From Saprospiraceae bacterium (GTDB taxonomy: Bacteria > Bacteroidota > Bacteroidia > Chitinophagales > Saprospiraceae), in assembly GCA_016719615.1 (NCBI GenBank), contig JADJYQ010000001.1, positions 1,152,501 through 1,216,500 on the forward strand: 64,000 nt of DNA, read 5' to 3'. Positions 9,257 to 19,342 of this stretch are shown here, piece by piece. Numbering within the stretch: position 1 is the first letter of the stretch; every line of letters starts with the position of its first letter. The notes beneath the pieces are model-generated. The model was given only the letters and a program-made list of their open reading frames with translations. It was not told where the DNA came from and searched no databases. The translations under genes and the position numbers were made by a program.

Positions 9257-10528
9257 ATGGCTAGAATTTTAATTGTCGATGATGAACAAGCCATACGAAG
9301 AGCACTAAAGGATATCCTTTTGCTCGAGAAGTATGAAGTAGAAGAGGCCGTGGATGGCCTTGATTGCCTGGTAAAGCTGAAGCAAAAAGAATTTGATGTC
9401 ATTATCCTCGACATCAAAATGCCGAAGATGGACGGGATGGAAGCTCTCGATAAAATTGAGCAGTTGGCGCCGGATACTCCGGTAGTCATGATTAGTGGGC
9501 ATGCAACTATTGATACAGCAGTTGAAGCAGTCAAAAAAGGAGCATTTGATTTTATATCCAAACCACCGGATCTCAACCGTTTGTTGATTACGATCCGAAA
9601 TGCGATCGATAAATCTTCCCTGATCTCTGAAAAGAAAGTCCTTCAAAAGAAAGTTTCTAAAATAAAAGTTCAGGAAATTGTAGGTGAGTCTAAACAAATT
9701 CTGAAAGTGCGTGAGACCATTGATCTCGTGGCACCAACAGACGCACGGGTGTTAGTAACCGGACCCAATGGTACCGGAAAAGAATTGGTTGCCCGTTGGA
9801 TCCATGAAAAAAGCAATCGCTCAGGAGGAAGTATAGTAGAGGTGAATTGTGCTGCTATTCCTTCAGAGTTAATAGAGAGCGAATTATTTGGACATGAGAA
9901 AGGTTCATTTACTTCAGCCATCAAACAACGCATCGGCAAATTCGAATTGGCGAATGGAGGTACTTTGTTTTTAGATGAAGTAGGAGATATGAGTTTGTCG
10001 GCACAAGCCAAAGTACTCCGTGCATTGCAGGAAAACAGGATCACCCGCGTTGGCGGTGACAAAGAAATACCCGTAGATGTTAGAGTCATTGCAGCTACCA
10101 ACAAGGATTTGCGTGAGGAGATTGCCAGAGGCCGTTTCCGCGAAGACCTTTACCATCGTCTGGCAGTTATCATCGTGGAAGTACCATCACTCAACGACCG
10201 CAAAGATGATATTCCATTGCTGGTCGATTATTTTGTAGATCTGATCTGTTACGAATACGGAATGCCTGTTAAAAAAATTGACGATGCCGCCATTGAAGAA
10301 CTAGAGAAATACAATTGGACAGGTAATATTCGAGAACTAAGAAACGTAGTCGAAAGATTGATCATTCTCTCTAAAAATAAAATAGGCAGAAAAGAAGTGT
10401 TGGATTATGTCATTCCGGCCAGTCAGCGAAGTTTCCGCTTCAGAGAATTGTTTGAGCAATTTGATAACTTACAAGAGCTCAACGATTTTATCAAAAAGGA
10501 GTTTAATGCGTTTAAAACGCCGGCTTGA
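9257..10528 (+). CDS. Sigma-54-type (NtrC-like) response regulator without a DNA-binding tail
   Basis: A 423-residue two-component regulator. The receiver domain has acidic residues D8 and D9, the phospho-accepting D52 (ILDIKMPKMDG) and K102. The AAA+ domain has Walker A GPNGTGKE (169-176), Walker B LFLDE (237-241) and RALQE, with an arginine-rich helix further on. The loop that normally reads GAFTGA and touches sigma-54 is GSFTSA (216-221). After the AAA+ lid there are only about 45 residues, with no recognisable Fis-type helix-turn-helix. It may therefore act without binding DNA or have lost classical sigma-54 activation. No sensor kinase lies nearby. A single promoter precedes it. Confidence 0.9.
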   Translation: MARILIVDDEQAIRRALKDILLLEKYEVEEAVDGLDCLVKLKQKEFDVIILDIKMPKMDGMEALDKIEQLAPDTPVVMISGHATIDTAVEAVKKGAFDFISKPPDLNRLLITIRNAIDKSSLISEKKVLQKKVSKIKVQEIVGESKQILKVRETIDLVAPTDARVLVTGPNGTGKELVARWIHEKSNRSGGSIVEVNCAAIPSELIESELFGHEKGSFTSAIKQRIGKFELANGGTLFLDEVGDMSLSAQAKVLRALQENRITRVGGDKEIPVDVRVIAATNKDLREEIARGRFREDLYHRLAVIIVEVPSLNDRKDDIPLLVDYFVDLICYEYGMPVKKIDDAAIEELEKYNWTGNIRELRNVVERLIILSKNKIGRKEVLDYVIPASQRSFRFRELFEQFDNLQELNDFIKKEFNAFKTPA

Positions 10529-10648
10529 TTCCAAGTTGTAAACGGAAGCTAATTTCTCCCGCCCTTAATATTGCTTTTTTAATGTTATAGGAATGTATTC
10601 TCTAGTCCTTAGAATGCATATATTTATACTCATTAAATGAACGCCTAA

Positions 10649-11344
10649 ATGAAAACACAGAAACAATGGTCTCAACTCAAAGGTGAAAACAGCTGGACGA
10701 TGTTTAAAGTCCTAGCTGAATTTGTCAATGGATTTGAAACGATGAATAATATCGGACCATGTATTTCGATTTTTGGCTCTGCCCGGGTAAAAGAGGATCA
10801 TCCGCACTACCAATTAGCCATGCGAATCGCTCAGGCCCTTGTCGATGAAGGATTTGGAGTCATCACTGGAGGGGGGCCCGGAATTATGGAAGCTGTCAAT
10901 AAGGGTGCTTTTATCAATAAAGGGGTTTCGGTTGGCTTGAATATTCACTTGCCCTTTGAACAGTCTGAAAACGATTACATTGATCGTGATAAAAATTTAC
11001 AACACAGATATTTTTTTGTTAGAAAAGTGATGTTTGTGAAATATTCGCAGGCATTTATTGCCATGCCCGGTGGATTTGGTACACTCGATGAATTATTTGA
11101 AGTTTTAACGCTAACACAAACCGGAAGAATTCACAAAGTACCGATCATTTTGGTCGGTAAATCTTTTTGGGCTCCGCTTAAAGATTGGATTCGGACGACC
11201 ATGCTTGAAAATTACAATTATGTCAGCGAGGATGATTTGACATTGATGCCGGTTGTGGATACTCCTGAAGAGGTAGTAAAAGAAGTCTTGAGATTTTATG
11301 AGGAAGGTGCTGGTACTTCATTACGTCCTACTTTTGAGTTATAG
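10649..11344 (+). CDS. LOG family protein (TIGR00730), nucleoside 5'-monophosphate phosphoribohydrolase-like
   Basis: Rossmann-fold protein related to LONELY GUY enzymes, which split ribose 5-phosphate from cytokinin or purine nucleotides; often misnamed lysine decarboxylase. The 231-residue protein has ISIFGSAR, the motif GGGPGIMEAVNKGA and the conserved MPGGFGTLDELFE signature that binds the phosphoribose. About 65 extra N-terminal residues precede the core, a usual feature of the longer bacterial group. It stands alone between a plus-strand regulator and a convergent operon. The substrate in this organism is unknown. Confidence 0.88.
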   Translation: MKTQKQWSQLKGENSWTMFKVLAEFVNGFETMNNIGPCISIFGSARVKEDHPHYQLAMRIAQALVDEGFGVITGGGPGIMEAVNKGAFINKGVSVGLNIHLPFEQSENDYIDRDKNLQHRYFFVRKVMFVKYSQAFIAMPGGFGTLDELFEVLTLTQTGRIHKVPIILVGKSFWAPLKDWIRTTMLENYNYVSEDDLTLMPVVDTPEEVVKEVLRFYEEGAGTSLRPTFEL

Positions 11345-11431
11345 CCCTGAAATACGCAGGTAACTTTGCGTTCTTCGTTCATTGCCTGGTAACGTCAGCA
11401 GATTTATTTTTATCAAATGAATTCATTGTTA

Positions 11432-13291
11432 TCAATTCAAAAATCTCCACGAAATAGCCATTCTCAGCATAAAGTCGTAAATAGGGTAGCGGTGAATAAA
11501 TTCTTTGCGTTGTTTTTCCCAAAATGAATCAATTTGATCCAAATCCAGTTTGAATTGAAAATCTTGTACGGTAAAATGTGCATAAGCACCTACTGAATAG
11601 ATTGTTTGATTTGATTCACCCGAGGTTTGAAACAACTGGAGCAGAGGGAAATAAGCTGGCTTATTTGCATATCCTGCCAAATTGCAGCGGAGTCCCAATT
11701 TTGCAAAGACTTTGTTTTTAAATACTGTTGTAGCCAGTCCAAATTGACTTTCTAGCAACCAACCGGTAATGCCCAATGAATCTGGTGTCATTTTTTGATA
11801 CTGGCCTTCTAATTTGAGTTGCCAGATCCCGGGATTCGATTCGATGCCAGCCTGTATTTCAAATAATTTGGCGTCGTTTAGTTCTGAAATCATGGCATTC
11901 CTGCCTAAATAAAAATATTGGTCGTAGCGTTTGAATTCCAGTCTAAGAAATGGCTTTAAGGGTGATTCCATTTTTACATTTAGTCTGAATCCACTTGTGG
12001 AAAAATCTGAATGTGATATACCGGATGTAATGGCAATGCTGTCATTTAAATAAATAGTTTCGTATACGTTGGGTATGGGTTTTTGCAAATGGTATAAACT
12101 CAAATTTCCGCTAAGTCCTTTATAGTTTTTAAATATTCCGGTAATGTTTAAATCGGGGTAAGATTTATTACTTGCCAGCCAATAATTGAGCTCGCTTTTT
12201 ACTTCGGATTTTGAATCTATTAAATAATGATGTTTAGCGCCCAATTTAAAGACGGTTCTTGAACGATCTGATGATCCAGTTTTAAAGTTTTGCCATTCGT
12301 ATTGAAAATTTCCATAAATCTGTTGCTTTGATGTCGAATACAAATTTAAAACCAGCTGGTTGGTCCAATAATCTTCTTCAATATTGAGCCTAATGCTGCT
12401 ATCAATATTGTATGCAAAATAAAGTGAATCACTAGGTCTGTTATCAGTATCTGTGTAGTCTGATTCAAAACGACCAAGTGAACTCCTGATTTGTAGTCTG
12501 GAAAAAGGAAGTGTTGTGTCTTTTCTAAGCCGAATCAAATGATGGCTTTGAAGATTTCGATTGGATGACTCTGTAAATGCTAAAAGATTATTTACCGGTA
12601 CAGATTCCCTTACCGAAAATTGAGAAATTTGTAAAAATGTATCAGAACTAATTCCCCAATGATGTTCCAGGTAATGACCTTCAGTTGTAAAGACTAAATT
12701 TGTTTGATAGGATTTTGATTTGGATGCAAAATTTAAACCTGTTGTAAATAAGGTATTGCGTTGTTTTTCATGAGTATAAATACCTTTGTAAATCTGTCGG
12801 TCATAGGAAAAATTCCAGGTAATGTTATTTCTGAAGGCAGATGCAAAAATAAGGCTGATGTCAAAATTGTCCTGAAATCCTGCTTGCGAATTACTTAATG
12901 CCCGCCATCTGTTCGTTTGAACTTCGGAATAAGCTTGATTGGGTAATGTAAAAACATAATTTTCCGGAAAAGCTTTCAAATTGGACATGCTGTTTTGTCC
13001 ATGTTGATAAAACCTGCTGTTCGCAGATTGATCAAAATTTTCAAGTCGAATGGTATAAGCGTTGGATAATGCAAGCCCCCAATTATTTAATCTTGGTAAT
13101 AATGAAATTTGCGTATCGATCTCCATCAAATGTTCAGGATCCTGCGCACTAAAAGAAAACAAACTCAATTTTACAGTTTTGATACTATCAACAGCAGAAA
13201 CTTTCAAGCTGTCGATAATTTGCTGACCGTATGCATTGCATAAAATAAGCTGAAATAAGCATATGAATATGATTTGCTTGCTGCAATTCAT
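11432..13291 (-). CDS. Porin-like outer membrane beta-barrel protein
   Basis: A 619-residue protein with signal peptide (MNCSKQIIFICLFQLILCNAYG, cleavage before QQ). The rest is built of alternating amphipathic strands with aromatic ends (for example SYDRQIYKGIY, LNYWLASN, LRMAISWRF), ending in a strand with an aromatic residue close to the C-terminus (WRFLN), as expected for an outer membrane barrel. It resembles the Bacteroidota putative-porin family (Porin_10 type). I chose the inner ATG because the signal peptide starts there; 33 upstream codons are also open. It is the last gene of a five-gene minus operon, 37 bp after the preceding stop. Transported substrate unknown. Confidence 0.7.
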   Translation of the reverse strand: MNCSKQIIFICLFQLILCNAYGQQIIDSLKVSAVDSIKTVKLSLFSFSAQDPEHLMEIDTQISLLPRLNNWGLALSNAYTIRLENFDQSANSRFYQHGQNSMSNLKAFPENYVFTLPNQAYSEVQTNRWRALSNSQAGFQDNFDISLIFASAFRNNITWNFSYDRQIYKGIYTHEKQRNTLFTTGLNFASKSKSYQTNLVFTTEGHYLEHHWGISSDTFLQISQFSVRESVPVNNLLAFTESSNRNLQSHHLIRLRKDTTLPFSRLQIRSSLGRFESDYTDTDNRPSDSLYFAYNIDSSIRLNIEEDYWTNQLVLNLYSTSKQQIYGNFQYEWQNFKTGSSDRSRTVFKLGAKHHYLIDSKSEVKSELNYWLASNKSYPDLNITGIFKNYKGLSGNLSLYHLQKPIPNVYETIYLNDSIAITSGISHSDFSTSGFRLNVKMESPLKPFLRLEFKRYDQYFYLGRNAMISELNDAKLFEIQAGIESNPGIWQLKLEGQYQKMTPDSLGITGWLLESQFGLATTVFKNKVFAKLGLRCNLAGYANKPAYFPLLQLFQTSGESNQTIYSVGAYAHFTVQDFQFKLDLDQIDSFWEKQRKEFIHRYPIYDFMLRMAISWRFLN

Positions 13292-13328
13292 TTTGCTAAG
13301 ATATGCAACAGATAAACGAGCGATTGAT

Positions 13329-14837
13329 TTATTCTTTGATAAAGGTTTGTCTGAACAATACCTGTTGTTTAGTATAAATAACGAATACATACATTCCTGG
13401 CATTATCCGATCTATAGCTACTTCCATTTTTGTTGTAGTGAAGGTTCCAGTTTGGATGGGTAGTCCGGTCAATGATAAAATAGCATACGTTTCTGCAACC
13501 ATGCTTTCAGGCAGTGAAATCTTCAAATTCTCATCTGCCGGAATTGGATAAACTTGCAATCCTTTATTTTCTAAATTATCGTGGGTTGATACCTTAAGGC
13601 AATTGTAAACTGAATTGCAAAGCTTTTCAATTCCTTCTACCACAAATAATCCATTCTGCATATCTGCAATGACAATATTCCCAGAAGGAAGATATGGGTA
13701 ATTACCCCAAGAACCCTTGTAATTTCTATTATTTGGCAACACTGAAGTGGGGTAGTAATATTCGAGTTTCGGTTCTTGTGGATCAATGATGTTATAAACT
13801 TGCAGTCCATCATAATAGTAAGACACATAAGCGTAATCACAACTAACCAATGGGTTATGTGGAATGGCGACCGAAGTATCTTTGTTGGCATATAGCAAGG
13901 AGACTACTTGTGCATTGCTAATGTCGTTGAGGTCATATATTTTCAAAGGGAGCCCGTGATTTTCATCCGCCATTACATAAGTTTTTCCATCTGGTGTTAG
14001 CCAACCGGAATGGTTGTATCCTGAATGGGGGTATTCATTGGGTTTGGCCGTAAAAATGGCTTTCGGATCGGTGGCATCGCTAAAATCCATGATGGCGAAA
14101 CCGTCATTCCCGCAGTTCAGGTAAACCGTATCATTTCTTGCAAATGCATCGTGAATATGAGAAGCCGTAATATCTCCGAATCTGTTGTAATGTCCTACAA
14201 ACTTTGGTTTCGCCGGATCCGAAAGATCGTAAAGACCCAGCGCTTTGAATCCTGCTACACCTGATTCTGCACAAGTATACAATCTTGCTTTTGGAACATC
14301 TAAATAAATATTGTGGACTCTTGTCATAAACTCTCTTGAATCATATACGACAAAAGCGGTATCTGGCAAATTCGAGAAGTCGATGATCTGAAGCGAACTA
14401 TTACCTTCATCGCATACCGCGTACAACATGCAATTGTAATCGTCATAGTCTCGATGAATAACCCCATCTCCATTAAAAGCACCCGGAAATCTATATCGTT
14501 CAAATGGCTTTGTTGGGTCTGTGATATCAATAAAATGAGTACCAGCAGTCGATCCAATGATAGCATATTCATGGCCATTGACTGCAAGGCCCCATGCTTC
14601 ATTGAAGGCATTGTCATAAGCCGCTGAGCCTACAATGCTGCTATCCCTCCAATGCCCAAGCAGTTTCATTTTTTGAGCCTGTGCGTGGATATTGGCAACT
14701 AAAGCAATAAAAAGTATAAAGAGAAAAATTAGACATTTCTGGATTATAAATTTTAAATAACTCAAGTTCGTTGATTTTGACCTTTTAACTCCTAACTCTT
14801 GACAATTGACTCTTGTAAATAATCCCGGCATTTTCAT
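13329..14837 (-). CDS. Choice-of-anchor B / LVIVD-repeat secreted protein with T9SS sorting domain
   Basis: Secreted beta-propeller-like protein. After a hydrophobic signal segment (CLIFLFILFIALVANIHAQ) come repeats of the LVIVD type (GTHFIDITDPTKP, SLQIIDFSNLPD, ALGLYDLSDPAKP, GFAIMDFSDATDP, GLQVYNIIDPQEP), and the end is a type A sorting domain (LQVYPIPADENLKISLP ... GMYVFVIY). Type IX secretion would place it on the cell surface or outside. The ATG at 14835-14837 overlaps the fabI stop (ATGA), giving a long polar leader; a TTG near 14765 would give a more typical signal peptide. The leader contains one copy of a dispersed intergenic repeat. Function beyond surface display is unknown. Confidence 0.85.
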   Translation of the reverse strand: MKMPGLFTRVNCQELGVKRSKSTNLSYLKFIIQKCLIFLFILFIALVANIHAQAQKMKLLGHWRDSSIVGSAAYDNAFNEAWGLAVNGHEYAIIGSTAGTHFIDITDPTKPFERYRFPGAFNGDGVIHRDYDDYNCMLYAVCDEGNSSLQIIDFSNLPDTAFVVYDSREFMTRVHNIYLDVPKARLYTCAESGVAGFKALGLYDLSDPAKPKFVGHYNRFGDITASHIHDAFARNDTVYLNCGNDGFAIMDFSDATDPKAIFTAKPNEYPHSGYNHSGWLTPDGKTYVMADENHGLPLKIYDLNDISNAQVVSLLYANKDTSVAIPHNPLVSCDYAYVSYYYDGLQVYNIIDPQEPKLEYYYPTSVLPNNRNYKGSWGNYPYLPSGNIVIADMQNGLFVVEGIEKLCNSVYNCLKVSTHDNLENKGLQVYPIPADENLKISLPESMVAETYAILSLTGLPIQTGTFTTTKMEVAIDRIMPGMYVFVIYTKQQVLFRQTFIKE

Positions 14838-15636
14838 AAGTTTAATACGGCTGGATTCATTCCCATATGAGAAAACCCACCATCGTGATATAAATTTTGC
14901 ATGGTGACCATTTTGGTCAGGTCTGAAAACATGACAACGCAATAATCGCCACAAGCATCAGCGGATGCATTTCCCAATGGACTCATTTTATCTGCATATT
15001 CAAAAATTCTTTAAATCCTTTGACACCCGAACCGGCAGTTGTCCAGGTCGGTGATTGCGAAATCGTATTCACTCTGACTTTTTTCAAAGTGCCGAAATGA
15101 TAACCAAAACTTCGGGCAAATGATTCAAGTAAAGCTTTTGATTCTGCCATTTCTCCATAATCAGGAAACACTCTTTGTGCTGCAATATAGGTCAACGCGA
15201 GTATTGACCCCCAATCTGCTACTGCATCCAGTTTTAAAGCTGATTGCATGAGTTTATGAAATGAAATGGATGAAATGTCGAAGGTCTTTTGCATAAAATC
15301 ATAGTTAGAGTCCGTGTAAGGTTTTCCTTTTCTAACGTTTAATGACATGCCTATAGAATGTAATATGAAATCTATTTTACCTCCCAGGACCTCCATACTC
15401 TGCGTCAGTAGTTTTTCGAGATCTTCAACAGAAGTCGCATCTGCGCCAATGAGTTCTGCATTTAATTTGTTTGAGAGCTCCTGAATTTTTCCCATACGTA
15501 GTGCAACCGGAGCATTGGTCAGTGTGATTCGCGCGCCCTGTTCAACGCATTTTTCGGCTACATGCCATGCGATCGACTGTTCGTCTAATGCGCCAAAGAT
15601 GATGCCGCGTTTTCCGGCTAAAAGATTATTTGACAT
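14834..15636 (-). CDS. fabI: Enoyl-ACP reductase (NADH) FabI, one frameshift
   Basis: Last reduction step of fatty-acid elongation. It has the N-terminal nucleotide-binding segment (GKRGIIFGALDEQSIAWH), HSIGMS, and the catalytic Tyr/Lys set in YIAAQRVFPDYGEMAESK. The frame ends early at GFKEFLNMQIK, but the other frame continues as YADKMSPLGNASADACGD to FSHMGMN, the expected FabI C-terminus, up to TGA at 14834-14836. One missing base near 14995 explains this, and the rebuilt protein is about 267 residues, normal for FabI. Because FabI is usually essential, a sequencing error is the simplest reading. It lies downstream of recN in the same direction and overlaps the next gene by four bases. Confidence 0.93.
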
Positions 15637-15703
15637 AATGTAAATGTTTTCAGTGCAAAAATAGAAAGCAAACTCATTCCTTTTTGGTTATTTTCAAGAG
15701 GTT

Positions 15704-17362
15704 TCATTGATCCTTTAAATGCAGCAATTCGGATGCGTTGTTAATGGCTGCTTTAGTTGGGGGTTCACCACTTAGCATTTTTGCAAGTTCAACGATCCTT
15801 TCCTTTTCATCAAGGGGTCTTATTTTTGTTTCACTTGACTGATCTTGATGTTGTTTGTATACATAATAATGCGATGCTGCTCTCGATGCGACTTGTGGTG
15901 AATGTGTTATACATATGACTTGTTGTTGCATCGCAATACTTTTTAAAATTGTACCCATTTGCAATGCAATTTGTCCAGACACCCCGGTATCAATTTCATC
16001 AAATACCAAACAACTTGTATCGTTTTTGCTGGCCATAAGTGCTTTGATAGCGAGGTTAAATCTTGCCAATTCACCTCCGGAACTCTGATCTTTTAATGAC
16101 TTTAGTACATTGCCTTTATTTGCAGAAAATAAGAATTCAACAAGATCAGAACCTGATTCAGTTAATGGCTGGTCCTGTATCATTTGAATTTCAAAACGCG
16201 CGAACTCCATTCCTAGTTTTTGCAACAAGGCAATGGTTTTTGATTGCAATTCTTTGATGATTTTTTTGCGACTAACACTTAGTTGCGATGATATAACTTG
16301 CAGAGATTTTTGAAGTATTGAAATTTCTTTATTGATATCTTGGAGTTTTTCATCAGAATGTTCCATAAGATCCAGTTTGGAATTTATTTGATCCAGCAAC
16401 GCGATTAATTCATGGTCTGTATTCAAACGATGCTTTTTGAGTAAACTATTGAGCAAATCCAATCTTTGATTTAATTGAACAATGCGTTCCGGATTTGCTT
16501 CCGAGTGATCTGCAATTTGTTCCAATTCACGTGCAATATCTTCAAGATCTAGTTTAACATTTTCCAGACGCTGGAACAAATTTTTAAGCTGGTCGTTTAA
16601 TAAAATCTGCCGGATCAAACCTAAACAAGTTTGCAATTTGTCAACTATTCCATTGTCTGTGTTGATGGCTTCACTGATCTGAATACTAAAGGCGTTTAAA
16701 TCTTCTGCCTTAGTCGCTAAATTTAATTCCTGCTCGAGTTGTGTAATTTCTCCTTCCTTTAATTGCGCCTGTTCCAATTCGTTTAATTGGAAGGATAAAA
16801 ATTCTTTTTCACGGATAGTTTCTTGTATTTGCCGCTCTAATTCTTTTTGTTCTCTTAATTTTTCAATAAGTTGTTTGTATTGTATTTGGTAGTCTGCAAG
16901 CAATTGCGTATTACCGGCATATGTATCGATAACTTCCAATTGAAATTTGCGGTCGTAAAAATCAAGGTGATCAAATTGCTGGTGTATGACCAGTAAGTAA
17001 TTTCCGATTTGTTCGAGTTCAGACAATAATTTGGGACTGTCATTTACAAAGCATCTTGATTTTCCGGTAGGATAAATTTCGCGGCGCAATATAATTTCTT
17101 CAGACTCGTCGAGATCAAATTCCTGAATCAGTTTATTGCGCAAAGCATCAGGACAGCTGAAACTGGCTTCTACAATACATTTTATTTCAGGAACTCTGAT
17201 AACTTTTGAATCTGACCTTTCGCCGGTAGCCAATTGTAAAGCACCTATGATAATTGATTTTCCTGCTCCCGTTTCTCCTGTAATAGTTGTAAGGCCTTTA
17301 TTCCACGAAATTGTCAACTCATCGATGAGTGCATAATTTTTAATAAATAGTGTTTTCAGCAT
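15704..17362 (-). CDS. recN: DNA repair protein RecN
   Basis: SMC-like ATPase that holds and processes DNA double-strand breaks. The 552-residue protein has Walker A (TGETGAGKSIIIGAL) near residue 30, long coiled-coil segments rich in Glu, Gln and Leu (about 160-370), the signature SSGGELARFNLAIKAL, and Walker B CLVFDEIDTGVSG followed by ITHSPQVA. Length fits the family. It starts nine bases after the membrane TPR gene and precedes fabI, so all are likely co-transcribed. Confidence 0.96.
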   Translation of the reverse strand: MLKTLFIKNYALIDELTISWNKGLTTITGETGAGKSIIIGALQLATGERSDSKVIRVPEIKCIVEASFSCPDALRNKLIQEFDLDESEEIILRREIYPTGKSRCFVNDSPKLLSELEQIGNYLLVIHQQFDHLDFYDRKFQLEVIDTYAGNTQLLADYQIQYKQLIEKLREQKELERQIQETIREKEFLSFQLNELEQAQLKEGEITQLEQELNLATKAEDLNAFSIQISEAINTDNGIVDKLQTCLGLIRQILLNDQLKNLFQRLENVKLDLEDIARELEQIADHSEANPERIVQLNQRLDLLNSLLKKHRLNTDHELIALLDQINSKLDLMEHSDEKLQDINKEISILQKSLQVISSQLSVSRKKIIKELQSKTIALLQKLGMEFARFEIQMIQDQPLTESGSDLVEFLFSANKGNVLKSLKDQSSGGELARFNLAIKALMASKNDTSCLVFDEIDTGVSGQIALQMGTILKSIAMQQQVICITHSPQVASRAASHYYVYKQHQDQSSETKIRPLDEKERIVELAKMLSGEPPTKAAINNASELLHLKDQ

Positions 17363-17371
17363 CTTCTTTGG

Positions 17372-19246
17372 TTAACGTATAGATTCGCCCATTTGCTGTG
17401 CTTTGTTCAAATCCTGATCAGCAAGTTGTGTTTTGCCGAGTATCTGATATGTTCTTCCTCTTTCGAGATAAAACAGACCAACATTAGGTTTTAAGCGAAT
17501 GGCTTTGGAATAATATTCAAGCGCTTTCTCAAATTGATTGATAGCCCGGTAACATCTTGCTCCTTCATACCATAAATCGGCATTGCTGGCATCATATTTT
17601 AAATAGCGATCAATATCCGCTGCTGCCAAATCGTATTGCCCTCTTTGGTTATAGAGGATGGAGCGATTTAAATATCCTGTTTTCCAATTGGGATCGACAC
17701 TTAATCCTTTATTGATGTCTGCAAAAGCTTCTTCCGTTCTTCCAAGTTTGGCTTTAGCTGCGCCTCTGTTTACATAATATTCTGCGATAGGATTCAAACT
17801 TATGGCTTTATCATAATCCAGTAATGCTTTTTCATCTTCATTGCGCTGAAAGAATAATTTTGCCCTGCTATTATAGGTAGCGTGTCCGGCTTTGTATTTA
17901 ATTGCATTACTATAATCTTGAAGTGCTAAATCAAATTTTTTCTGGTCTCTGTAAAAATTAGCCCTGTTATTATAAGGAAGGGGTGTGTTTTTATAGTATT
18001 GAAGTACGTGAGTCCAAAGTGTGCCTGAGTCTTTCCAGATTTTAGTTTGCTTATAGGCTAAAAATGAAAATACCATTAAATAGGTTATGCAGGCTGATAA
18101 AATGGCTGTGATATATTCTGGTTTTTTTTCGGACCAAGTTTGTGCTAAATAGGCGAATAGAAAAAACAATCCCATGTAGGCAATGTAAGTAAATCTGTCT
18201 GCAAGATATCCTTGTCCGGCGCCCAGGATCTGCAACAGAAAAACGATGTTTACAAAAAAGAAACTAAATCCGAAAACAACTGCTTTCTTTTCTTTTTTGA
18301 ATGCATACCAAATGTATGCCAGCAATGATAAAACTATTGGCATCGAAATATAATGCCATAGACTCAATGATTCAGGATAAGGATAAAGGGGCGACATCCT
18401 GAACGGAATCAAACACTTTATGAGATAGATCAACAAACTAAAACTACCAATAAACAGCCTTGAGAATCCCGTATGCACTGCTTCATTCGTTTCCAATGAG
18501 CCCTGATCCTTCAAAAAGATGATGCCTAGTATTCCAAATGCCAATGCTCCCAAAAAGAAATGCCATTTTTCAAAAACCAGCTTCATTTGAATCGGTCTGT
18601 TTTTCCAATAATCAATAGCCAGCATTGTCAGAGGTAAACTCACCATTTGGATTTTTGCAAACAGGCCCAATACAAATAAAATAAATATCAAAATAGCTCT
18701 GGTGGATTTATATTCTTCGAGATTTTTTAAGTATAGCCAAATAGCTGAGCTGAAGAATAAGCCATATAAAACATCCTTTCGTTCCGTAAGCCAGGTGACC
18801 GATTCGACGCGAAGCGGATGTAGCGCGAAAAAGGCAGTTGCCAAAAGAGCAAACCTCATTTGCAAACCTAATTTACTAAATATTAAAAATGAAAAAAATA
18901 CACAAAGCAGATGTAATAAAACATTATTGAAATGCATCACTTTGGGATCCATTCCAAAAAATTTGTGCTCCAACGCAAAGCTCAAAATACTGAGGGGATT
19001 ATAGTTACCTATTACATTTTGAGTAAAAATGCCTACGACATCAAATTCCTTGACCAGTATATTTTCATAGACATTGCGGTCATCATCCCAATTTACGAAA
19101 TCACACTTGAGTGACGGACTAAATATCAGAAAGGTAAACGCAAGTAAAATATAAAGGTATCGCAACCCCGGGATGCTTTCATTCTGGGTCTGTATTTTGA
19201 CAGGCTCAGCTTGGTTTGGTTTGTTTTTTTTTGCTTTTTGACCCAT
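17372..19246 (-). CDS. Polytopic membrane protein with C-terminal TPR repeats (TMTC/PMT-like)
   Basis: A 624-residue inner membrane protein. After a lysine-rich cytoplasmic tail it has about ten membrane helices (residues 30-420), with an acidic first loop (FVNWDDDRNVYEN) and LHPLRVESVTWLTERKD, features shared with TMTC-type and GT-C glycosyltransferase-like proteins. Residues 430-620 are about five tetratricopeptide repeats (NRANFYRDQKKFDLALQDY, NRGAAKAKLGRTEEAFADI and so on). Proteins of this layout may transfer sugars to exported proteins, but activity is not established. It is the first gene of the minus-strand operon that includes recN and fabI. Confidence 0.75.
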   Translation of the reverse strand: MGQKAKKNKPNQAEPVKIQTQNESIPGLRYLYILLAFTFLIFSPSLKCDFVNWDDDRNVYENILVKEFDVVGIFTQNVIGNYNPLSILSFALEHKFFGMDPKVMHFNNVLLHLLCVFFSFLIFSKLGLQMRFALLATAFFALHPLRVESVTWLTERKDVLYGLFFSSAIWLYLKNLEEYKSTRAILIFILFVLGLFAKIQMVSLPLTMLAIDYWKNRPIQMKLVFEKWHFFLGALAFGILGIIFLKDQGSLETNEAVHTGFSRLFIGSFSLLIYLIKCLIPFRMSPLYPYPESLSLWHYISMPIVLSLLAYIWYAFKKEKKAVVFGFSFFFVNIVFLLQILGAGQGYLADRFTYIAYMGLFFLFAYLAQTWSEKKPEYITAILSACITYLMVFSFLAYKQTKIWKDSGTLWTHVLQYYKNTPLPYNNRANFYRDQKKFDLALQDYSNAIKYKAGHATYNSRAKLFFQRNEDEKALLDYDKAISLNPIAEYYVNRGAAKAKLGRTEEAFADINKGLSVDPNWKTGYLNRSILYNQRGQYDLAAADIDRYLKYDASNADLWYEGARCYRAINQFEKALEYYSKAIRLKPNVGLFYLERGRTYQILGKTQLADQDLNKAQQMGESIR

Positions 19247-19330
19247 ATGGCAGATCCTAAGTTACAAAGGTAAAAGGAAGTTGCTGAATACAGGAATTCC
19301 ATAATAGTATATGCTTTGATGGCTATTTGC

Positions 19331-19338
19331 TAATTTTG
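19331..19338 (+). promoter_or_regulatory. -7 promoter element directly before lpxD
   Basis: TAATTTTG fits the Bacteroidota -7 consensus TAnnTTTG and ends four bases before the GTG start of lpxD. No good TTTG lies at the usual upstream distance. If real, the transcript would begin at or beside the start codon. Confidence 0.35.
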
Positions 19339-19342
19339 GGCC

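Noticed and set aside
11432..13390. Longer start of the porin-like gene at 13390
   Set aside because: The extra 33 residues are polar and overlap the end of the upstream gene; the inner ATG starts a clean signal peptide.
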